Source of the DNA: Oryzisolibacter propanilivorax | GTDB lineage: Bacteria; Pseudomonadota; Gammaproteobacteria; Burkholderiales; Burkholderiaceae_C | NCBI RefSeq assembly: GCF_900103645.1 | Contig: NZ_FNHP01000009.1 | Location: 83,168 to 147,167 of the forward strand | Reading direction: 5' to 3' | DNA length: 64,000 nucleotides | Shown here: piece after piece, positions 55,257 through 64,000 of the stretch | Layout: each line of letters begins with the position of its first letter | How positions within the stretch are numbered: position 1 is the first letter of the stretch | Notes under the pieces: model-generated | Databases searched by the model: none | The model's input: the letters and a program-made list of their open reading frames with translations, nothing else | What the model was told of the DNA's origin: nothing | Position numbers and translations under genes: made by a program

Positions 55257-57007
55257 TCCGCGACCTGCTGTTCGCCGGTCACCGGCTTTCAGGTCAAGGC
55301 GACACCCGGCTGCGGCGCGGCATCGCCCTGGCAGTGCTGGAAGGCGTGGCCGGCGCCGCCATGTACCTGCCCTTGATTCTGCTGCTGCAAGAGGTGGCGG
55401 CAGGCACGGTCACGCCGCTGCGCATTTCGACCTGTGCGCTGGCGATGCTGGCCTGCATGCTGCTGCGCATCATGGCCGGGCACATCGGCATGCCGATGCT
55501 GTTCGCTGGTGCCTACGCCATGATGGGCGAAGCCCGCCTGCGCGTCGCCGATCACCTGCGGCACGTGCCGATGGGCTGGTTCACCCGCCAGCGCAGCGGC
55601 GACCTGAGCGCGCGCCTCACCTCCGACCTGGAACTGATCGAACACCTGTGGTCGCACTTCCTGGGCAGCTTCGTCAGCGGGCTGGCGATGCCGCTGGCCC
55701 TGATGCTGTTTCTGGCCTGGGTGGACTGGCGACTGGTGTTGGTCGTGCTGGCCGGGTTGCCTCTGGCATGGATCGCCCTGGCCTGGACGCAGCACGTCGT
55801 CGCGCGGCCGGGCGAACGCCTGATCGCAGCCAGCGCCGCTGCGCAATCTGCCCTGTTGGAGTACGTGCAGGGCATCGCAGTGATCCGCAGCTTCGGCCGC
55901 TTTGGCGAGGCTTGGCGCCACCTGGTGGCGGTGCTGGACGAGCAGCATGCCGCTCTGGTGGCGGTGGAAGCCAAACCCACGCCCTGGCTGGTGTCCTACG
56001 GCTTCCTGCTGGAAGCGGGCTACATCGGTCTGGTGTTCGCTGGCGTCTGGTGGCTGGCTGACGACACGCTGACACCGCTGACGCTGGTTGCCTTCCTGGT
56101 CGTAGCGGTGCCGGTGTACCGACAGTTGTTCGAGGTCGGTCTGGCGACCATGATGTTGCGCTTCTCCCGGCGCGCGCTGCGGCGCATCGAGGCCCTGCTG
56201 GCTGTACCCCTGCTGCCGGAACCGGACGCAGGGAAGGCACGGTCGCCTGTCGACCACGACATCGTGTTCGACGGCGTGCGCTTCGCCTACGACGGGGGAG
56301 ACGGCGCCGTGCTGGACGGCGTGAGCTGCACCATCCCGGCCCGAGGGCTGACGGCCGTGGTCGGCCCCAGCGGCGCGGGCAAAACGACGCTGGTGAACCT
56401 CATCGCCCGCCTGTGGGACGTGCAGGAAGGTTCCATCCGCCTGGGTGGCGTGGACCTGCGCGAGATCGGCACCGGCGAACTGCACCGGCATGTGGCCCTG
56501 GTGTTTCAGGACGTGGTGCTGTTCTCCGGTACCGTGCTGGACAACCTGCGCCTCGGTCGGCCCGAGGCCTGCCGCGAAGAGGTCACTGCCGCCGCCAGGC
56601 GGGCGCAGGCGCATGACTTCATCGAAGCACTGCCGCAAGGGTACGCCACGGTGCTGGACGAAGGCGGCGCGTCGTTGTCGGGGGGCGAGCGCCAGCGCAT
56701 ATCCATCGCCCGCGCGCTGCTCAAGGATGCCCCCATCCTGCTGCTCGACGAGGCCACCGCCAGCGTCGATCCGTCGGCCGAGGCAGAGATCCAGCGCGCC
56801 ATCGCCGAGCTGGCGCGTGGTCGCACCGTGGTGGTCATTGCGCACCGGCTCAAAAACGTGCGCCACGCTGATCACATCCTGGTGATGGAGCACGGACGCC
56901 TGGTGGAACAAGGACGGCATGACGACTTGTTGTTGCAGGGCGGCCTCTATGCGCATCTGTGGTCACGGCAACAGGTTGCGCAGGGCTGGCGCGTTGGGAC
57001 GATGTAG
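55253..57007 (+). CDS. ABC half-transporter with fused ATPase, YbtQ-like
   Basis: 584 aa. Membrane domain (about 25-300), Walker A GPSGAGKTT at about 370-378, signature LSGGERQRISIARALL, Walker B ILLLDEATASVD. Both sites look complete, so the heterodimer with the preceding protein has two canonical ATP sites. Last gene of the receptor-permease-ABC-ABC operon, then 118 bp to the LysR gene of the transfer core. Confidence 0.9.
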   Translation: MIRDLLFAGHRLSGQGDTRLRRGIALAVLEGVAGAAMYLPLILLLQEVAAGTVTPLRISTCALAMLACMLLRIMAGHIGMPMLFAGAYAMMGEARLRVADHLRHVPMGWFTRQRSGDLSARLTSDLELIEHLWSHFLGSFVSGLAMPLALMLFLAWVDWRLVLVVLAGLPLAWIALAWTQHVVARPGERLIAASAAAQSALLEYVQGIAVIRSFGRFGEAWRHLVAVLDEQHAALVAVEAKPTPWLVSYGFLLEAGYIGLVFAGVWWLADDTLTPLTLVAFLVVAVPVYRQLFEVGLATMMLRFSRRALRRIEALLAVPLLPEPDAGKARSPVDHDIVFDGVRFAYDGGDGAVLDGVSCTIPARGLTAVVGPSGAGKTTLVNLIARLWDVQEGSIRLGGVDLREIGTGELHRHVALVFQDVVLFSGTVLDNLRLGRPEACREEVTAAARRAQAHDFIEALPQGYATVLDEGGASLSGGERQRISIARALLKDAPILLLDEATASVDPSAEAEIQRAIAELARGRTVVVIAHRLKNVRHADHILVMEHGRLVEQGRHDDLLLQGGLYAHLWSRQQVAQGWRVGTM

Positions 57008-57125
57008 AAGCGGAGCACATGGCCAATCTGATCAGCCACATGGTCCGCCCTGCCTATTGGTGACAGGTGGTGAACGATGAGAAGTCGAGCGTTCACGGAT
57101 CGAGCGTAGTGTTGGGAGGCGTGCC

Positions 57126-58019
57126 ATGGACTTGCGGCATCTGCGTTGCTTCATGGCAGTGGCCGAGGAGTTGCACTTCGCCCGTGCGGCTGAGCGGCTG
57201 CACATGGAGCAATCGCCCCTGTCACGGGCGATCAAGGAGCTGGAAGAAGAACTGGGCACCTTGCTCTTCGTGCGCACCAGCCGCAGCACGCGGCTGACGC
57301 GGGCTGGCAAGCTGCTGCAGGAGCACGCGCCGCGCGTGTTCCTGGCGCTGGAGCAGGCGCGCGACAGCGTGAAGGCGGCGGCCAATGGTTTTCATGGGCA
57401 GTTGCGCATCGCGCTGTCGGACCGGATCACGCCCTCGCGCCTGCCCGCGCTGTTGGCGCGGTGCCGCGAGGAAGACCCGGAGATCGAGATCCGCCTGTTC
57501 GAGGTGACGCTGGCCCAGCAGATCAAGGGCCTGCACGACGACCTGTATGACGCGGGCTTCTCCATGTCCGACGAGGTGGGCGAAGGCCTCATCGTCGAGC
57601 CGACCTGGGAGGACGAGCTGATGGTGGCGGTGCCCGCGCGCCACCCCGTGCTGGCCTACAAGCGCGTTCCGCTGGACGAGGTGCTGCGCTATCCGCTGGT
57701 GCTGGGAGACCCCAATGCCTGCGAGGGCCACGTGCGGCAGGTGGATCGCATCCTGCGCAAGCACGACAAGGAGCCCTTGATCGTGCAGCGCGTGGCGACC
57801 TTCGAGGTCATGATGACGCTGGTGTCCGCCGGTTTGGCCCTGGGGCTGGCGGGTGCCGCACACATCGCGTCCACGCGCGAGCCCAACGTGGTCGCACGCC
57901 CCCTGGCCGGGCGGCCCCCGATGCTCACCACCTACCTGCTGCGCCCGGATGCGGAGCCTTCGCAGGCCTTGGCCCGCTTCATCGAGCGGCTGGAGTCCCT
58001 GGGGCCGGGCAATGCATAG
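57126..58019 (+). CDS. traR: LysR-family regulator of the transfer region (TraR-like)
   Basis: 297 aa. N-terminal HTH MDLRHLRCFMAVAEELHFAR and AAERLHMEQSPLSRAIKELE, then the co-inducer domain. A LysR gene named traR stands upstream of traG in Tn4371-like ICEs and is taken to control the tra/trb operon; it is not the LuxR-type TraR of Ti plasmids. The ribosome site GGGAGG precedes the ATG. All genes from here to the window end point the same way. Confidence 0.87.
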   Translation: MDLRHLRCFMAVAEELHFARAAERLHMEQSPLSRAIKELEEELGTLLFVRTSRSTRLTRAGKLLQEHAPRVFLALEQARDSVKAAANGFHGQLRIALSDRITPSRLPALLARCREEDPEIEIRLFEVTLAQQIKGLHDDLYDAGFSMSDEVGEGLIVEPTWEDELMVAVPARHPVLAYKRVPLDEVLRYPLVLGDPNACEGHVRQVDRILRKHDKEPLIVQRVATFEVMMTLVSAGLALGLAGAAHIASTREPNVVARPLAGRPPMLTTYLLRPDAEPSQALARFIERLESLGPGNA

Positions 58020-58094
58020 CGCGTGGCGTTCCCAACCCGTACATCCCCTCACGCACTACCGTACCACTGCACCACACCTTGGAGGACGCAAGCC

Positions 58095-58361
58095 ATGAAG
58101 CCTTTCCAACCCATCGCGCTGCTGTCCTTGCCGCTGGCGGTGCTGTTGGCCGCCTGTGGCCAGTCCGCCAGCAGCACGGAGACGGTGGAGTTCCTCGTCG
58201 GCAACCCCGAGCGCCTCAAGGAACTGCGCCAGCAGTGCAAGACCGACCGCGCCAAGCTGGGCGACGAGCTGTGCAACCGGGTGGCTGAAGCCACGCGGCG
58301 GCGCTTTGTCGGTGACGGCAAGGTGCCCTACACCCCACCCAAAGAGCAGCCCAAGTTCTGA
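58095..58361 (+). CDS. EexN-like lipoprotein (entry exclusion)
   Basis: 88 aa. A lipoprotein signal MKPFQPIALLSLPLAVLLAA with lipobox LAAC is followed by TVEFLVGNPERLKELRQQCK and ELCNRVAEATRRRF, which fits the EexN family. Such lipoproteins block redundant entry of the same element into the cell. GGAGG lies 9 bp before the ATG. The 220 bp between it and traG hold no gene I can support. Confidence 0.78.
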   Translation: MKPFQPIALLSLPLAVLLAACGQSASSTETVEFLVGNPERLKELRQQCKTDRAKLGDELCNRVAEATRRRFVGDGKVPYTPPKEQPKF

Positions 58362-58581
58362 CGGACCCGGATCGTCTGCCGCCTGCAACAGCAGGCGCAT
58401 GAATGTGCTCCACACGCCGCAACGCGCCTGCGCTTGCGGCGTTTTCGCTGGCCGCGCCAGTGCTGGAACCAATGCTTTTTGCGGCATCGACGTCCCGATA
58501 ACGGTCTTTGACCGCAGCCTCCCACGGCACCGATCCTGAAGGGTGCGGCACGTTCCTGTGCCGTGAACGGAGGCTCAAGGC

Positions 58582-60591
58582 ATGCAGGGAACGAACGTGC
58601 TGTTCGGTCAGATCGCCGTGGTGTTCGGCATCGTGATCGCCGGGGTGTGGGGCGCCACGCAGTGGACCGCCGCCGCCCTGGGCTACCAGCCACGCCTGGG
58701 CCTGCCCTGGTTCGATGTCTTCGGCACACCGATCTACCACCCGTGGCGGCTGTTCGAGTGGTGGTTCTTCTTCGACGCCTATGCGCCGCAGGTTTTCGAC
58801 ACGGGTGGCGCCATCGCGGGCGGGAGCAGCCTGGTGGCGGTGCTGGTGGCCATCGGCATGTCGATCTGGCGCTCTCGGCAGGCCAAGCTGGTCACGACCT
58901 ACGGCACGGCGCGGTGGGCGAATGCGCAGGACGTGCGCCAGGCCGGGCTGACCCAGCCTGCAGGCGTGTTCCTTGGGCAGCACGACCAGCACTACCTGCG
59001 CCATGAAGGCCCGGAACACGTGCTGACCTTCGCGCCCACGCGCTCGGGCAAGGGCGTGGGCCTGGTGGTGCCGACGCTGCTGTCCTGGCCCGCGTCCGCC
59101 GTCATCCACGACATCAAGGGCGAGAACTGGCAGATCACCGCAGGCTGGCGCTCGCGCTTCTCGCACTGCCTGCTGTTCAACCCCACGGATGCGAAGTCGG
59201 CAGCCTACAACCCACTGCTGGAGGTGCGGCGCGGCGCGCATGAGGTGCGCGACGTGCAGAACATCGCCGACATCCTGGTCGATCCCGAAGGCGCGCTGGA
59301 GAAGCGCAACCATTGGGAGAAGACATCGCACGCACTGCTGGTGGGTGCCATCCTGCATGTGCTGTACGCGGGCGAGGACAAGACGCTGCGCGGCGTGGCC
59401 AACTTCCTCAGCGATCCGGCGTGCCCGTTCGAGCTGACGCTGCACCGGATGATGACCACGGCCCATCTGGGCGATGGGCCTCATCCGGTCGTCGCCTCTG
59501 CGGCGCGCGAAGTGCTCAACAAGAGCGACAACGAACGCTCGGGTGTGCTGTCCACGGCCATGTCGTTCCTCGGCCTGTACCGCGATCCCACGGTGGCCGA
59601 AGTCACCTCGCGCTGCGACTGGCGCATCGCCGACCTGATCGCAGCAGAGCATCCGGTGTCGCTGTACCTGGTGGTCCCGCCCTCGGACATCAGCCGCACC
59701 AAGCCACTGATCCGGCTGATCCTCAACCAGATCGGTCGGCGCCTCACCGAATCGCTCGATGGCTCCGACGGCATCGCGCGCCGCCACAAACTGCTGCTGA
59801 TGCTCGACGAGTTCCCGGCGCTGGGTCGCCTGGACTTCTTCGAGACGGCGTTGGCCTTCATGGCGGGCTACGGCATCCGTAGCTTCCTGATCGCGCAGTC
59901 GCTCAACCAGATCGACAAGGCCTACGGCCAGAACCATTCGATTCTGGACAACTGCCATGTGCGCGTGACCTTCGCCACCAACGACGAACGCACAGCCAAA
60001 CGCATTTCCGAGACGCTGGGCACGGCGACCGAGCTGCGCGCGCAGCGCAACTACGCCGGCCACCGGCTTGCGCCGTGGCTGGGGCATTTGATGGTCTCGC
60101 GCCAGGAGACGGCGCGGCCGCTGCTGACGCCGGGCGAGGTGATGCAACTCCCACCCGATGAAGCGGTGGTGATGGTCTCCAGCGTGGCGCCGATCAGGGC
60201 CAAGAAGCTGCGCTACTACGCGGACGGCAACTTCAAGCGCAGGGTGCTGCCGCCGCCAGTGCTTGCGGCCGGGCAGTACGCCGATGCGCCGCCGTCGCGC
60301 CCGGACGACTGGAGCGGGCTGGCGATTCCTTCAACGCCTGCCGCGCCTGACGCAGCCGCTACGCCATCCGCCCATGACTTCGGCAGCGCCGACGACGGCG
60401 GCCCACGCCGCCAGCCCGAGCTGACGGAGACCGTCGCCTACGACCCCGCGCTGGCCGCGCCCGCGCCAGACCTCGGGTTGCTCGATGACGACGACGACAC
60501 GCCGCTTCCCCTCCCTCGCCAGCTCGATCCCGCCATGCAGCGCACGGCCCGGCTGGCATCCCTCGACCCCAACGACGGAATCGACCTATGA
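58582..60591 (+). CDS. traG: TraG/VirD4 coupling protein
   Basis: 669 aa. N-terminal membrane segments (about 7-28 and 78-98), then the ATPase: Walker A APTRSGKGVG at about 152-161, Walker B LLLMLDEFPALGR at about 402-414. Brings the relaxase-DNA complex to the Trb channel at the inner membrane. The C-terminal 90 residues are Pro/Ala/Asp-rich and probably disordered. Good GGAGG ribosome site. Overlaps the copG gene by ATGA. Confidence 0.96.
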   Translation: MQGTNVLFGQIAVVFGIVIAGVWGATQWTAAALGYQPRLGLPWFDVFGTPIYHPWRLFEWWFFFDAYAPQVFDTGGAIAGGSSLVAVLVAIGMSIWRSRQAKLVTTYGTARWANAQDVRQAGLTQPAGVFLGQHDQHYLRHEGPEHVLTFAPTRSGKGVGLVVPTLLSWPASAVIHDIKGENWQITAGWRSRFSHCLLFNPTDAKSAAYNPLLEVRRGAHEVRDVQNIADILVDPEGALEKRNHWEKTSHALLVGAILHVLYAGEDKTLRGVANFLSDPACPFELTLHRMMTTAHLGDGPHPVVASAAREVLNKSDNERSGVLSTAMSFLGLYRDPTVAEVTSRCDWRIADLIAAEHPVSLYLVVPPSDISRTKPLIRLILNQIGRRLTESLDGSDGIARRHKLLLMLDEFPALGRLDFFETALAFMAGYGIRSFLIAQSLNQIDKAYGQNHSILDNCHVRVTFATNDERTAKRISETLGTATELRAQRNYAGHRLAPWLGHLMVSRQETARPLLTPGEVMQLPPDEAVVMVSSVAPIRAKKLRYYADGNFKRRVLPPPVLAAGQYADAPPSRPDDWSGLAIPSTPAAPDAAATPSAHDFGSADDGGPRRQPELTETVAYDPALAAPAPDLGLLDDDDDTPLPLPRQLDPAMQRTARLASLDPNDGIDL

Positions 60592-61046
60592 GCCCTCATC
60601 GTTCCAGCTACCGCCTCAACCTGTTCATCCAGCACGAGCACGCCAGGCGCCTGGACGAACTGGCCGCCAAGAAAGGCGTGTCCAAGTCGTCCATCGTTGC
60701 CGCTGCCTTGGCGTCCTGGCTGTCGCCCGATGCCGGCGACCAGCGCGAGGCGGCCATCGCCAAACGCCTGGATCGCCTGTCGCGCCAGGCCGAGCGTCTG
60801 GAGCGCGACCAGAACATCCAGATCGAGACGCTGGCGCTGTTCATCCGCTACTTCCTCACGGTGAGCACGCCGGTGCCCGAAGCCCATCAGGACGCGGCAC
60901 GCGCGCAGGGCAAGGCCCGTTTCGAGCAGTTCGTGGAGCAGTTGGGTCGCCACCTGCTGCGCGGGCGCAGCCTGGTGCGTGACGTGGTGGAGGAACTGCA
61001 TCCTGATCCGTCCCGCGTGAGCGAGGAACAGGAGCGCAGCCCATGA
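60588..61046 (+). CDS. CopG-family ribbon-helix-helix protein
   Basis: 152 aa. The N-terminal RHH (YRLNLFIQHEHARRLDELAA, KKGVSKSSIVAAALASWL) is followed by a long helical part likely to be a coiled coil (KRLDRLSRQAERLERDQNIQ). It is always found between traG and trbB in Tn4371-like elements and may regulate the trb operon. ATGA overlaps with both neighbours. Confidence 0.85.
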   Translation: MSPHRSSYRLNLFIQHEHARRLDELAAKKGVSKSSIVAAALASWLSPDAGDQREAAIAKRLDRLSRQAERLERDQNIQIETLALFIRYFLTVSTPVPEAHQDAARAQGKARFEQFVEQLGRHLLRGRSLVRDVVEELHPDPSRVSEEQERSP

Positions 61047-62128
61047 CCACTGTTCCTGCATCGTTCACCGCCACCTCCCTGGACCGGCGCATCCGCATGC
61101 TGCGCACGGCGATGGGGCCGTTGATCGCCGCCGTGCTGGAAGACCCCGACGTGGTGGAGATCATGCTCAACCCCGACCGCACACTCTGGATCGACCGGCT
61201 GTCATCGGGCCGCGCGCCGATGGGCGTGGAGCTGCCCGAGGCCGATGGCGAACGCATCATCCGCCTGGTGGCGGCCCACGTCGGTGCGGAGGTGCATCGC
61301 GGCCAGCCGCTGCTCACAGCCGAGTTGCCCGAGACGGGCGAGCGCTTCGAGGGCATCCTGCCGCCGGCCGCGCCCGGCCCGGCCTTCGCGCTGCGCAAGC
61401 GCGCCGTTGGCGTGATCCCGCTGGAGCGCTACGTCATCGACGGGATGATGACGGCCGACCAGGCGGGGTTTCTGGTGCGGGCCGTGCGCGAGCGCCAGAA
61501 CATCCTGATCGCGGGCGGCACCAGCACGGGCAAGACCACCTTGGCCAACGCGCTGCTGGCCGAGATCGCCGCCACGGGCGACCGTGTGCTGGTGCTCGAA
61601 GACACGGTGGAGCTGCAATGCGCCGCGCGCGACCACGTGCCACTGCGCACGCGCGCGGGCGTGGTGTCCATGACCGAGCTGGTGCGCTCCTCCATGCGCC
61701 TGCGGCCGGACCGCGTGGTGGTGGGCGAGGTGCGCGGCCCCGAGGCGCTGGATCTCATCAAGGTCTGGGGCACGGGCCACCCCGGCGGCATCGCCACGAT
61801 CCACGCCGGCACCGCACTGGGCGCGCTGCTGCGCCTGGAACAACTGATTCTCGAAGTGGCAGTGAACCCGCCGCGTGCGCTGATCGCCGAGGCGGTCAAC
61901 GTGGTGATCCACATCGGCGGGCGCGGGCGCAAACGCCGCATCGAGAGCATCGCCCGCGTCGTCGGCTTCGACGGCGCGGGCTACCGATTGGCGGATGGCC
62001 TGGCGAACGCAATGGACGCGCTGGACGCGCCATTGCCCGAGCTGCCGCCGATTCCCGACGCCGCACCCGGTGCGGCGCCTTCCTCGTCCCTGTCCCCATC
62101 CCTCAATCCCTCTGGAGAACTGCCATGA
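61043..62128 (+). CDS. trbB: TrbB conjugal transfer ATPase (VirB11-like)
   Basis: 361 aa. Hexameric secretion ATPase of the Trb type IV system. Walker A GGTSTGKTT at about 157-165, Asp box VLVLEDTVELQC, Walker B VVGEVRGPEALDLIK, and His box GHPGGIATIHAG. Cytoplasmic face of the inner membrane. ATGA overlaps with copG and trbC. Confidence 0.95.
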   Translation: MTTVPASFTATSLDRRIRMLRTAMGPLIAAVLEDPDVVEIMLNPDRTLWIDRLSSGRAPMGVELPEADGERIIRLVAAHVGAEVHRGQPLLTAELPETGERFEGILPPAAPGPAFALRKRAVGVIPLERYVIDGMMTADQAGFLVRAVRERQNILIAGGTSTGKTTLANALLAEIAATGDRVLVLEDTVELQCAARDHVPLRTRAGVVSMTELVRSSMRLRPDRVVVGEVRGPEALDLIKVWGTGHPGGIATIHAGTALGALLRLEQLILEVAVNPPRALIAEAVNVVIHIGGRGRKRRIESIARVVGFDGAGYRLADGLANAMDALDAPLPELPPIPDAAPGAAPSSSLSPSLNPSGELP

Positions 62129-62502
62129 CGCACGTTGATGCTTTCCGTATTTCTGTACATCCGGTTTTCAGCCCGGCCAGGCTGCGCAGCCTGGCGCGCC
62201 CTGCGGCGCAAGGGCTGTTGTTGTCTGCGCTGATGCTCTTGCTGGCCGGTACGGCGCAGGCCGCTGGTTCCGCGATGCCGTGGGAAGGCCCGCTGCAGTC
62301 CATCCTCGAATCCATTCAGGGGCCGGTGGCGCGCATCGTGGCGGTGATCATCATCATTGCGACCGGCCTGGCGCTCGCGTTCGGCGACACGTCGGGCGGT
62401 TTCCGCAAGCTGATCCAGATCGTGTTCGGCCTGTCCATCGCGTTTGCCGCGTCGAGCTTCTTCCTGTCGTTCTTCAGCTTCTCGGGCGGGGCGGTCGTAT
62501 GA
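62125..62502 (+). CDS. trbC: TrbC pilin (VirB2-like)
   Basis: 125 aa. A long signal sequence (about 1-47, ending GTAQAA) is followed by two hydrophobic helices (VARIVAVIIIIATGLALAF; LIQIVFGLSIAFAASSFFLS) separated by a short basic loop. This is the prepilin that TraF should process. ATG 62125 overlaps the trbB stop; the longer upstream frame is a shadow of trbB. Confidence 0.93.
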   Translation: MTHVDAFRISVHPVFSPARLRSLARPAAQGLLLSALMLLLAGTAQAAGSAMPWEGPLQSILESIQGPVARIVAVIIIIATGLALAFGDTSGGFRKLIQIVFGLSIAFAASSFFLSFFSFSGGAVV

Positions 62503-62783
62503 GCAGCCCGGATGCCTTCGCGGCCGGGTTCGCCAATGGGTTCGAGATTCCGCTGCACCGCTCGCTGACCGAGCCGATCCTGATGGGCGGCGCGCCGCGC
62601 ACCGTGGCGATTGCCAACGGCACGCTGGCCGCCGCCGTGGGGCTGGGCCTGCAACTGTGGATTCCCGGCGTGGTGCTCTGGATCGTCGGCCACTCGCTGG
62701 CGGTGTGGGGTGCGCGTGTCGATCCGCAGTTCATGCAGGTCTTTGCGCGGCACATCAAGCACCGACCGCTGCTGGACGTGTGA
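62499..62783 (+). CDS. trbD: TrbD (VirB3-like) inner-membrane protein
   Basis: 94 aa. EIPLHRSLTEPILMGGAPRT at the N terminus is the VirB3/TrbD signature; two close hydrophobic segments follow (LAAAVGLGLQLWIPGVVLWI). Works with TrbE at the inner membrane. Overlaps trbC by ATGA, 12 bp before trbE. Confidence 0.93.
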   Translation: MSSPDAFAAGFANGFEIPLHRSLTEPILMGGAPRTVAIANGTLAAAVGLGLQLWIPGVVLWIVGHSLAVWGARVDPQFMQVFARHIKHRPLLDV

Positions 62784-62795
62784 GGGGACGCGAAG

Positions 62796-64000
62796 ATGCT
62801 GAACCTCGCCGAATACCGCCAGCGGCCCGCGCTGCTGGCCGACTGGCTGCCCTGGGCCGGGTTGGTGGCACCGGGCGTGGTGCTGAACAAGGATGGTTCG
62901 TTCCAGCGCACGGCGCGGTTTCGGGGGCCGGACCTGGACAGCGCGACGCAGGGCGAGCTGATCGCCACGTCGGCACGGCTCAACAACGCGCTGCGCCGGT
63001 TGGGGTCGGGATGGGCAGTGTTCGTGGAGGCCGAACGCCGTGCGGCCGCCGACTACCCGCATTCGGACTTTCCGGAACCCCTGTCCTGGCTGGTGGACGA
63101 GGAGCGCCGGGCCGCCTTCGAGGACTCGGGCCACCACTTCGAGAGTGGCTACCACCTGACGCTGGTGTTCCTGCCGCCCGAAGAATCCCACGCCCGCGCG
63201 GCCGGGATGCTGTACGAGAACCGCCCCACCGAAGGCGTGGACTGGCGCGAGCGCCTGGCGGCCTTCGTCGCGGAAACGGATCGCGTCTTCGACCTGCTCG
63301 ACGGCGTGATGCCGGAGATCGCCTGGCTGGACGACAGCCAGACCTTGACGTATCTGCACGCCACCATCTCGACGCGGCACTATCGCGTGGGCGTGCCCGA
63401 AGTGCCGTTCCATATCGACGCGCTGCTGACAGACTCCACCCTGGTCGGTGGTCTGGCGCCCATGCTGGGCGAGCAGCATTTGCGGGTGGTGTCGGTGCGG
63501 GGTTTCCCGACCTCGACCTGGACGGGGATTCTGGACGACCTCAACCGCCTGGGCTTTGCGTACCGCTGGAGTACGCGCTTTCTGTGCCTGGACAAAGCCG
63601 AGGCGGAACGGGAATTGGGGCGCCTGCGCCGCCAGTGGTTCGCCAAGCGCAAGAACGTCATCGCGCTGCTGCGCGAAACCATCTTCCAGCAGGAAAGCCC
63701 GCTGGTCGATACCGATGCGAACAACAAGGCGTCTGACGCGGACGCTGCTTTGCAGGAGCTGGGCAGTGATCAGGTCGCCTTCGGCTACCTCACCGCCACG
63801 GTGACGGTGCTCGATGCCGATCCGGCCGTGGCCGACGAGAAGCTGCGCAGGGTGGAGCGTGCCATCCAGGGCCGGGGCTTCGTCACCATCCCGGAAACGC
63901 TCAACGCCGTGGATGCCTGGCTGTCGTCCATTCCGGGCAATGCCTACGCCAACGTGCGCCAGCCCATCGTCTCGACGCTGAACCTGGCGCACATGATGCC
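62796..64000 (+). CDS. trbE: TrbE (VirB4-like) conjugation ATPase, 5' part only
   Basis: The frame is open to the window end (401 codons seen). MLNLAEYRQRPALLADWLPW and GVVLNKDGSFQRTARFRGPD are the TrbE N-terminal domain; KRKNVIALLRETIFQQESPL is in the middle. Walker A of VirB4 proteins lies further on, so it is not in the window. Energises pilus assembly and transfer. Ribosome site GGGGACGCGAAG before the ATG. The window cut explains the missing stop; there is no sign of a broken gene. Confidence 0.95.
   Translation, partial: MLNLAEYRQRPALLADWLPWAGLVAPGVVLNKDGSFQRTARFRGPDLDSATQGELIATSARLNNALRRLGSGWAVFVEAERRAAADYPHSDFPEPLSWLVDEERRAAFEDSGHHFESGYHLTLVFLPPEESHARAAGMLYENRPTEGVDWRERLAAFVAETDRVFDLLDGVMPEIAWLDDSQTLTYLHATISTRHYRVGVPEVPFHIDALLTDSTLVGGLAPMLGEQHLRVVSVRGFPTSTWTGILDDLNRLGFAYRWSTRFLCLDKAEAERELGRLRRQWFAKRKNVIALLRETIFQQESPLVDTDANNKASDADAALQELGSDQVAFGYLTATVTVLDADPAVADEKLRRVERAIQGRGFVTIPETLNAVDAWLSSIPGNAYANVRQPIVSTLNLAHMM

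Noticed and set aside
57126..58019. LysR gene as regulator of the adjacent siderophore cargo
   Set aside because: A LysR gene at this place is a standard part of Tn4371-like cores upstream of traG, and the cargo has its own AraC regulator.
20647..64000. Insertion sequences or transposases within the ICE
   Set aside because: I looked for transposase motifs and terminal inverted repeats around the cargo genes and found none; the cargo junctions look seamless.

Overview
The window looks like a chromosome segment of a GC-rich betaproteobacterium of the Comamonadaceae (Acidovorax / Delftia / Alicycliphilus type). This rests on the gene order rimP-nusA-infB-rbfA-truB-typA, on smpB/ratA next to guaB-guaA, on the protein sequences, and on short palindromic repeats of a kind I recall from this family. 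An integrative and conjugative element (ICE) interrupts it directly after guaA. Only the left end of the ICE (attL side) is in the window; its right end lies beyond base 64000.

Chromosomal part (1-20646): the end of a DUF349-type gene; two identical tRNA-Leu(CAG) genes on the minus strand, each with its own terminator; rnr (RNase R); an SDR oxidoreductase; a thioredoxin-like protein; the translation/transcription operon rimP-nusA-infB-rbfA-truB, followed by overlapping typA, a DMT exporter and an enoyl-CoA hydratase/3-hydroxyisobutyryl-CoA hydrolase-like gene; a lipoprotein; smpB divergent from ratA-rnfH; a DUF4124 protein; guaB and guaA.

ICE part (20647-64000+): a Tn4371-like scaffold. Recombination module: P4-type tyrosine integrase behind an array of TGACGGTA repeats, and an AlpA-like regulator. 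Defence island (22.3-30.9 kb): an AbiEi/AbiEii type IV toxin-antitoxin operon with a palindrome over the start codon, then a type II CBASS operon: patatin phospholipase CapV, DncV-like CD-NTase, E2-E1 fusion Cap2 and JAMM protease Cap3. A small DUF2188 gene precedes capV. An XRE plus ImmA/IrrE-peptidase pair is divergent from it and looks like the CapH/CapP regulators; a perfect palindrome overlaps the probable CBASS promoter. Next come ICE housekeeping genes (radC, two DUF2958 genes, DUF932, a large ParB, DUF736) separated by unusually long, related, GC-rich leaders; a MerR/carboxymuconolactone decarboxylase-like/SMP-30-like cassette with a textbook 19-bp-spacer MerR promoter; and a two-gene HEPN/DUF6367-like cassette with a nearby XRE regulator.

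The maintenance and transfer core follows: DUF2285, an HTH protein, RepA, three iterons plus an AT-rich patch (probable replication origin), ParA, an RHH protein, DUF2840, TraF, and a DUF3363-type relaxase with a 22-bp palindrome in front of it. A five-gene iron cargo is inserted between the relaxase and the LysR/traG block: an AraC regulator, a TonB receptor, an RhtX/FptX-like permease and two YbtPQ-like ABC half-transporters, with no siderophore biosynthesis genes. The window ends in LysR(TraR)-EexN-like lipoprotein-traG-copG-trbBCDE, the mating-pair formation operon, with trbE cut by the window end.

Together the element can probably integrate at guaA, replicate and partition while excised, transfer by a Trb type IV system, protect its host from phage (CBASS, AbiE, possibly HEPN) and supply scavenged iron.
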